This document shows positions 14,813 to 17,608 of a DNA stretch of 17,608 nucleotides, piece after piece. The position numbers and the translations under genes are program-made. The notes under the pieces are model-generated. The model saw only the letters and a program-made list of their open reading frames with translations, searched no databases and was not told where the DNA came from. How positions within the stretch are numbered: position 1 is the first letter of the stretch; each line of letters opens with the position of its first letter. Origin of the DNA: Gammaproteobacteria bacterium (GTDB taxonomy: Bacteria; Pseudomonadota; Gammaproteobacteria; Steroidobacterales; BM003); the NCBI GenBank assembly GCA_026193125.1, contig JAPHSC010000036.1:1-17608 (forward strand), given 5' to 3'.

Positions 14813-14832
14813 TAATTGCCGCTTACGCGTGT

Positions 14833-15366
14833 CTACTTCTTCTTGGCTTCCTTGATCACCACACGCTCATCCGCGTAACGAACGCCCTTGCCTTTATAAG
14901 GCTCCGGCGGACGATAGGCACGAATGTCTGCGGCAACCTGGCCAACCTTCTGCTTGTCGTTGCCCCGCACCACTATCTCGGTCTGAGTAGGTGTTTCAAT
15001 GGAAACGCCTTCGGGAATCGCGTAGTTGACCGGATGCGAGAAGCCCAAGGTCAGGTTCAGCGTATTGCCCTGGGAAGCAGCACGGTAGCCCACTCCCACC
15101 AGTTGCAGCTTGCGCTCGAAACCCTGGCTCACGCCGGTGACCATATTAGCCAACAGCGCCCGGGTGGTACCTGCCATGGCGACCAGCAAGCGGTCCTCGT
15201 TGACAGCCTTCACCTGGAGCTCTTCCGCTTCCTGCACAACTGAAATATCAGCGTGCAGATCCAGCGACAGCGAACCTTTTGAACCCTTCAGGGTTACGGT
15301 GTTCCCGGTTTGGGAGAAACTTACTCCCTTCGCCAGGACTACCGGCATTTTTGCTACTCTTGACAT
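14833..15366 (-). CDS. rplF: 50S ribosomal protein L6 (uL6)
   Basis: 177 residues, as in E. coli; binds 23S rRNA near the factor-binding centre. Seen: MSRVAKMPVVLAKGVSFS, GTTRALLANMVTGVSQGFER, LVGVGYRA, GFSHPVNYAIPEGV and the C-terminal AADIRAYRPPEPYKGKGVRY. The two tandem L6 domains are complete. AGG lies 8 nt before the ATG. It follows rpsH by 42 bp, and the gap to the next gene is enlarged. Confidence 0.99.
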   Translation of the reverse strand: MSRVAKMPVVLAKGVSFSQTGNTVTLKGSKGSLSLDLHADISVVQEAEELQVKAVNEDRLLVAMAGTTRALLANMVTGVSQGFERKLQLVGVGYRAASQGNTLNLTLGFSHPVNYAIPEGVSIETPTQTEIVVRGNDKQKVGQVAADIRAYRPPEPYKGKGVRYADERVVIKEAKKK

Positions 15367-15408
15367 GGTCTCAACCTGTCCAATAATTCAGCTAAAAGCG
15401 TGACCTGA

Positions 15409-15804
15409 TCAGGTCACAACGCAGAGCACTTCGCCGCCTTCACCCAATTCGCGGGCACGGCGATCACTCATGACACCCTTGGAGGTGGAAATCACAGCAA
15501 CCCCCAGTCCGCCCTGGACACGGGGAAGTTCGTCTTTACCCTTGTACAAACGCAGGCCAGGACTACTCTTACGCTGCAAGCTTGCGATGACCGGCTTACC
15601 TTCGAAATACTTGAGACGAATCTTGAGAATCGGCTTCTTGTCGACGGTTTCGGCGGTCACTTCTTCCAGGTAGCCCTCTTCCTTAAGAACATTGGCCAAG
15701 GCCAACTTCTTCTTGGAACCAGGCATGGAAACCTCCATCTTGCCAGAACCCTGCGCATTGCGGATTCGGGTCAACATGTCAGCAATAGGATCGGTCATGC
15801 TCAT
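15409..15804 (-). CDS. rpsH: 30S ribosomal protein S8 (uS8)
   Basis: 131-residue primary 16S rRNA-binding protein. Seen: MSMTDPIADMLTRIRNAQ, KLALANVLKEEGYLEE, SSPGLRLYKGKDELPRV and the ending ARELGEGGEVLCVVT. In E. coli S8 is the translational repressor of the spc operon, acting at the rplX-rplE junction; the same role here is inferred. The ribosome-binding site is weak (CGGA-like), hinting at coupling with rpsN, 26 bp upstream. Confidence 0.99.
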   Translation of the reverse strand: MSMTDPIADMLTRIRNAQGSGKMEVSMPGSKKKLALANVLKEEGYLEEVTAETVDKKPILKIRLKYFEGKPVIASLQRKSSPGLRLYKGKDELPRVQGGLGVAVISTSKGVMSDRRARELGEGGEVLCVVT

Positions 15805-15830
15805 TGCGTGTATCCGTTAATAGTTACTGG

Positions 15831-16136
15831 TTACCAACTGGCCTTGCGAAGACCGGGGATCTCGCCGCGCATGGTAAGTTCGCGCAGCTTGTTGCGGCCA
15901 AGACCAAATTTTCGATAGAAACCGTGAGGACGGCCGGTAATGCTGCAGCGATTACGCAGCCTTGCCGGGCTGGAATCACGCGGCAGGCCAGCCAGTTTTT
16001 CAACTGCCACCTGGCGTTCCTGGTCGCTGGATTCCGGGTTGCCGATAACAGCCTTGAGCTGCGCACGCTTGGCGGCATAACGCGCCACCAGCTTGGCTCT
16101 CTTGACTTCACGCATAACCATCGATGTTTTAGCCAT
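15831..16136 (-). CDS. rpsN: 30S ribosomal protein S14 (uS14), zinc-free long form
   Basis: 101-residue head protein of the small subunit. Seen: MAKTSMVMREVKRAKLV, KLAGLPRDSSPARLRNRCSI, TGRPHGFYRKFGLGRNKLRE and GEIPGLRKASW. It has a single Cys and lacks the two CXXC pairs of the short zinc-binding S14, so it is the long zinc-independent type normal for gammaproteobacteria. It lies 9 bp after rplE and 26 bp before rpsH. Confidence 0.99.
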   Translation of the reverse strand: MAKTSMVMREVKRAKLVARYAAKRAQLKAVIGNPESSDQERQVAVEKLAGLPRDSSPARLRNRCSITGRPHGFYRKFGLGRNKLRELTMRGEIPGLRKASW

Positions 16137-16145
16137 TAATCTGTC

Positions 16146-16685
16146 TCACTTCTTGAACGGGAAGTTGAAGGCTTCCAGCAAAGCACGACCTTCACGGTCA
16201 TCCTTTGCAGTCGTAGTAATCGTAATATCCATTCCGCGAATCGCGTCTACCTTGTCGTAGTCCACCTCGGGGAAAATGATCTGCTCTTTCACACCCAGGC
16301 TGTAGTTGCCACGGCCGTCGAAAGATTTCGGATTCAGCCCGCGGAAGTCACGCACACGCGGAATAGCGATGCCCACCAAGCGGTCCAGGAACTCATACAT
16401 GCGCTCGCGCCGCAGAGTTACCTTGCAACCAATAGGGTAGCCATCACGGATCTTGAAGCTGGCGACCGACTTACGGGACAGGCAAATCTGCGGCTTCTGA
16501 CCGGAAAGAGCGGTCAGGTCACTCACTGCGTGGTCCATAATCTTCTTGTCGGCCAGCGCTTCACCCACACCCATATTAATGGTGATCTTGGTGATCCTGG
16601 GCACTTCCATGATGTTTTTCAGCCCAAGCTTTTCTTTGAGCTCGTGCACCATGGTCTCTTTAAATTGTTGCTGTAGTCTTGCCAT
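16146..16685 (-). CDS. rplE: 50S ribosomal protein L5 (uL5)
   Basis: 179 residues, as in E. coli; binds 5S rRNA and forms bridge B1b with S13. Seen: KNIMEVPRITKITINMGVGE, SGQKPQICLSRKSVASFKIR, GYPIGCKVTLRRERMYEFLD, FRGLNPKSFDGRGNYSLG and the ending EAFNFPFKK. Start: ATG 16685; the open frame continues upstream to 16781 into rplX, but that part is not L5-like. In E. coli the S8 repressor site spans this start; I could not confirm it by eye here. It lies 13 bp after rplX. Confidence 0.99.
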   Translation of the reverse strand: MARLQQQFKETMVHELKEKLGLKNIMEVPRITKITINMGVGEALADKKIMDHAVSDLTALSGQKPQICLSRKSVASFKIRDGYPIGCKVTLRRERMYEFLDRLVGIAIPRVRDFRGLNPKSFDGRGNYSLGVKEQIIFPEVDYDKVDAIRGMDITITTTAKDDREGRALLEAFNFPFKK

Positions 16686-16698
16686 CGAATTTCTCGCC

Positions 16699-17016
16699 TT
16701 AGACGTCCACGACTTCGCCGTTAGACTTGAAGAAGCGCACTCTCTTACCGCTTTCAAGCGTCTTGACGCCGACCCGGTCACCCTTCTTGGTAACGGGGTT
16801 CCACAGCATCACGTTAGAGGAGTCCAGAGGCATTTCCTTCTCAACAATGCCACCCTGCTCACCCTTGTTCGGATTGGCGCGCACGTGCTTGCGGGCGATG
16901 TTCACCCCTTCGACCACGAGCTTGCCAAAATCCAACACGCCGGTCACGGTTCCCCGTCGACCCTTGTCCTTGCCGGCGATAACCAATACCTCATCGCCTT
17001 TCTTGATCCTATTCAT
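16699..17016 (-). CDS. rplX: 50S ribosomal protein L24 (uL24)
   Basis: 105-residue assembly initiator binding the 5' region of 23S rRNA, near the tunnel exit. Seen: the N-terminal KOW motif MNRIKKGDEVLVIAGKDKGR, GTVTGVLDFGKLVVEGVNI, KHVRANPN and the closing RFFKSNGEVVDV. A strong GAGAGGA ribosome-binding site lies 4 nt before the ATG. It is 15 bp after rplN and 13 bp before rplE. Confidence 0.99.
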   Translation of the reverse strand: MNRIKKGDEVLVIAGKDKGRRGTVTGVLDFGKLVVEGVNIARKHVRANPNKGEQGGIVEKEMPLDSSNVMLWNPVTKKGDRVGVKTLESGKRVRFFKSNGEVVDV

Positions 17017-17031
17017 GATTCCTCTCCGCCC

Positions 17032-17400
17032 CTACAGCACTTCTGGCGCAAGCGACACGATCTTCATGAACTGGCCAGTCCTGAGTTCACGTGTTACCGG
17101 GCCAAAAATTCGGGTTCCGATCGGCTCCAAACGGGCATTCAGCAGAACAGCCGCATTACCGTCAAACCTGATCAGTGAACCGTCGGAACGACGCACGCCC
17201 TTACGGGTGCGCACGACCACGGCGTTGTAAACCTCGCCTTTCTTAACCTTACCGCGTGGGATCGCATCCTTGATGCTCACCTTAATTACGTCACCCACAC
17301 CGGCGTACCGGCGCTTGGACCCACCCAGCACCTTGATGCACTGGATGCGACGGGCACCACTATTGTCTGCCGCGTCCAGGACTGTCTGCATCTGAATCAT
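17032..17400 (-). CDS. rplN: 50S ribosomal protein L14 (uL14)
   Basis: 122-residue protein of the subunit interface (bridges B5 and B8). Seen: MIQMQTVLDAADNSGARRIQ, CIKVLGGSKRRYAGVGDVIK, KKGEVYNAVVVRTRKGVRR, DGSLIRFDGNAAVLLN and GTRIFGPVTREL. Complete. GGAAG lies 8 nt before the ATG. In E. coli it is the first gene of the spc operon; here the gap to rpsQ is only 48 bp and shows no clear promoter, so it may be read mainly from the S10 operon. Confidence 0.99.
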   Translation of the reverse strand: MIQMQTVLDAADNSGARRIQCIKVLGGSKRRYAGVGDVIKVSIKDAIPRGKVKKGEVYNAVVVRTRKGVRRSDGSLIRFDGNAAVLLNARLEPIGTRIFGPVTRELRTGQFMKIVSLAPEVL

Positions 17401-17428
17401 GGTTGCACTTCCGTACCGCTGTCACACC

Positions 17429-17442
17429 GCTCCCTAGGGAGC
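17429..17442. repeat. perfect 14-bp palindrome at the S10/spc boundary
   Basis: GCTCCCTAGGGAGC is fully self-complementary and lies in the 48-bp rpsQ-rplN gap. As RNA it would form a 5-bp GC-rich stem with a 4-nt loop. No T-run follows on the sense strand, so it is not a standard terminator. It could be an RNA-processing or pausing hairpin, or a protein-binding site (inference). Confidence 0.5.
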
Positions 17443-17448
17443 AACTAA

Positions 17449-17608
17449 TTACTCGCCTGACGTTTCCAAAATCTGAACCAGGGTCCAGGCCTTACGTTTG
17501 GAAATCGGACGACACTCGGAAATTTCCACCAAATCGCCCTCACGGCACTCATTGGCCTCGTCATGGACCATGTACTTGGTGGTACGGCGAATATACTTGC
17601 CGTAAACC
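17449..17608 (-). CDS. rpsQ: 30S ribosomal protein S17 (uS17), partial
   Basis: The C-terminal 52 codons of S17, a primary 16S rRNA-binding protein; the N-terminus lies beyond the right edge. Translated by eye: VYGKYIRRTTKYMVHDE, then ANECREGDLVEISECRPISK and RKAWTLVQILETSGE before a TAA stop. This matches the E. coli pattern HPIYGKFIKRTTK...CRPLSKTKSWTLV. It is the last gene of the S10 operon in the standard gammaproteobacterial order. Confidence 0.97.
   Translation of the reverse strand, partial: VYGKYIRRTTKYMVHDEANECREGDLVEISECRPISKRKAWTLVQILETSGE

Noticed and set aside
14338..15243. Plus-strand open frame of 301 codons across rplR and rplF
   Set aside because: Antisense to two unmistakable ribosomal protein genes; its translation looks like no known family.
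16640..16720. S8 translational repressor site at the rplX-rplE junction, as in E. coli
   Set aside because: Some complementary segments exist, but I could not recognise the S8-binding fold by eye. A covariance search would be needed, so no feature is claimed.
16686..16781. N-terminal extension of rplE into rplX
   Set aside because: The extra 32 residues are not L5-like and overlap rplX; ATG 16685 gives the exact E. coli length.
1..17608. Mobile elements, CRISPR arrays, tRNA or rRNA genes
   Set aside because: No transposase, integrase, spaced direct repeats, cloverleaf or rRNA sequence was seen in any gap. All gaps are short and the gene order is a conserved core.

Overview
The window comes from the chromosome of a gammaproteobacterium. 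The evidence is the full S10/spc/alpha ribosomal gene order with rpoA and rplQ, an E. coli-like RpoA of 329 residues, the long zinc-free form of S14, and a LiuR-type leucine catabolism regulator. The DNA is moderately GC-rich throughout, with no IS element, phage gene, tRNA, rRNA or CRISPR array. It is therefore mostly a core region, with a metabolic flank on the left. I cannot name the genus from sequence alone.

Left part (1-3357): a leucine/isovalerate degradation unit. On the minus strand, a MerR-family regulator (liuR) is followed by isovaleryl-CoA dehydrogenase (liuA, running off the left edge). Divergent from them on the plus strand is acetoacetyl-CoA synthetase (aacS). Between them lies a near-perfect 18-bp palindrome inside an 18-bp-spaced promoter for aacS, the usual MerR-family operator layout. 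LiuA carries out an early step of leucine catabolism. AacS activates the acetoacetate that the pathway releases at its end, so one operator probably coordinates both ends of the route.

Middle part (3379-8610): on the minus strand, in transcription order, a nitroreductase, an exported gamma-glutamyltransferase-family enzyme and a PLP enzyme of the cysteine-desulfurase-like group. Divergent on the plus strand is a PepQ-type prolidase. Two of these depart from their textbook relatives: the desulfurase-like protein has Tyr where the catalytic Cys should be, and the GGT homologue has His-Thr where the Ser-Ser donor-binding pair should be. Both names should be read as family assignments, not proven activities.

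Right part (8674-17608): a perfect bidirectional terminator separates pepQ from a long minus-strand ribosomal cluster. In transcription order it reads rpsQ (partial), rplN, rplX, rplE, rpsN, rpsH, rplF, rplR, rpsE, rpmD, rplO, secY, rpmJ, rpsM, rpsK, rpsD, rpoA, rplQ. Most gaps are 1-60 bp. The exceptions are an 80-bp gap before rpsM, with a plausible alpha-operon promoter, and a 111-bp gap between rplF and rplR, with hairpins and a T-run on the transcribed sense. The 48-bp rpsQ-rplN gap holds a perfect 14-bp palindrome.

I found no clearly new multi-gene system. The best leads are the divergent LiuR operator, the two enzymes with altered active-site motifs, and the non-coding elements at the ribosomal junctions. 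No gene-free stretch in the window exceeds about 155 bp.
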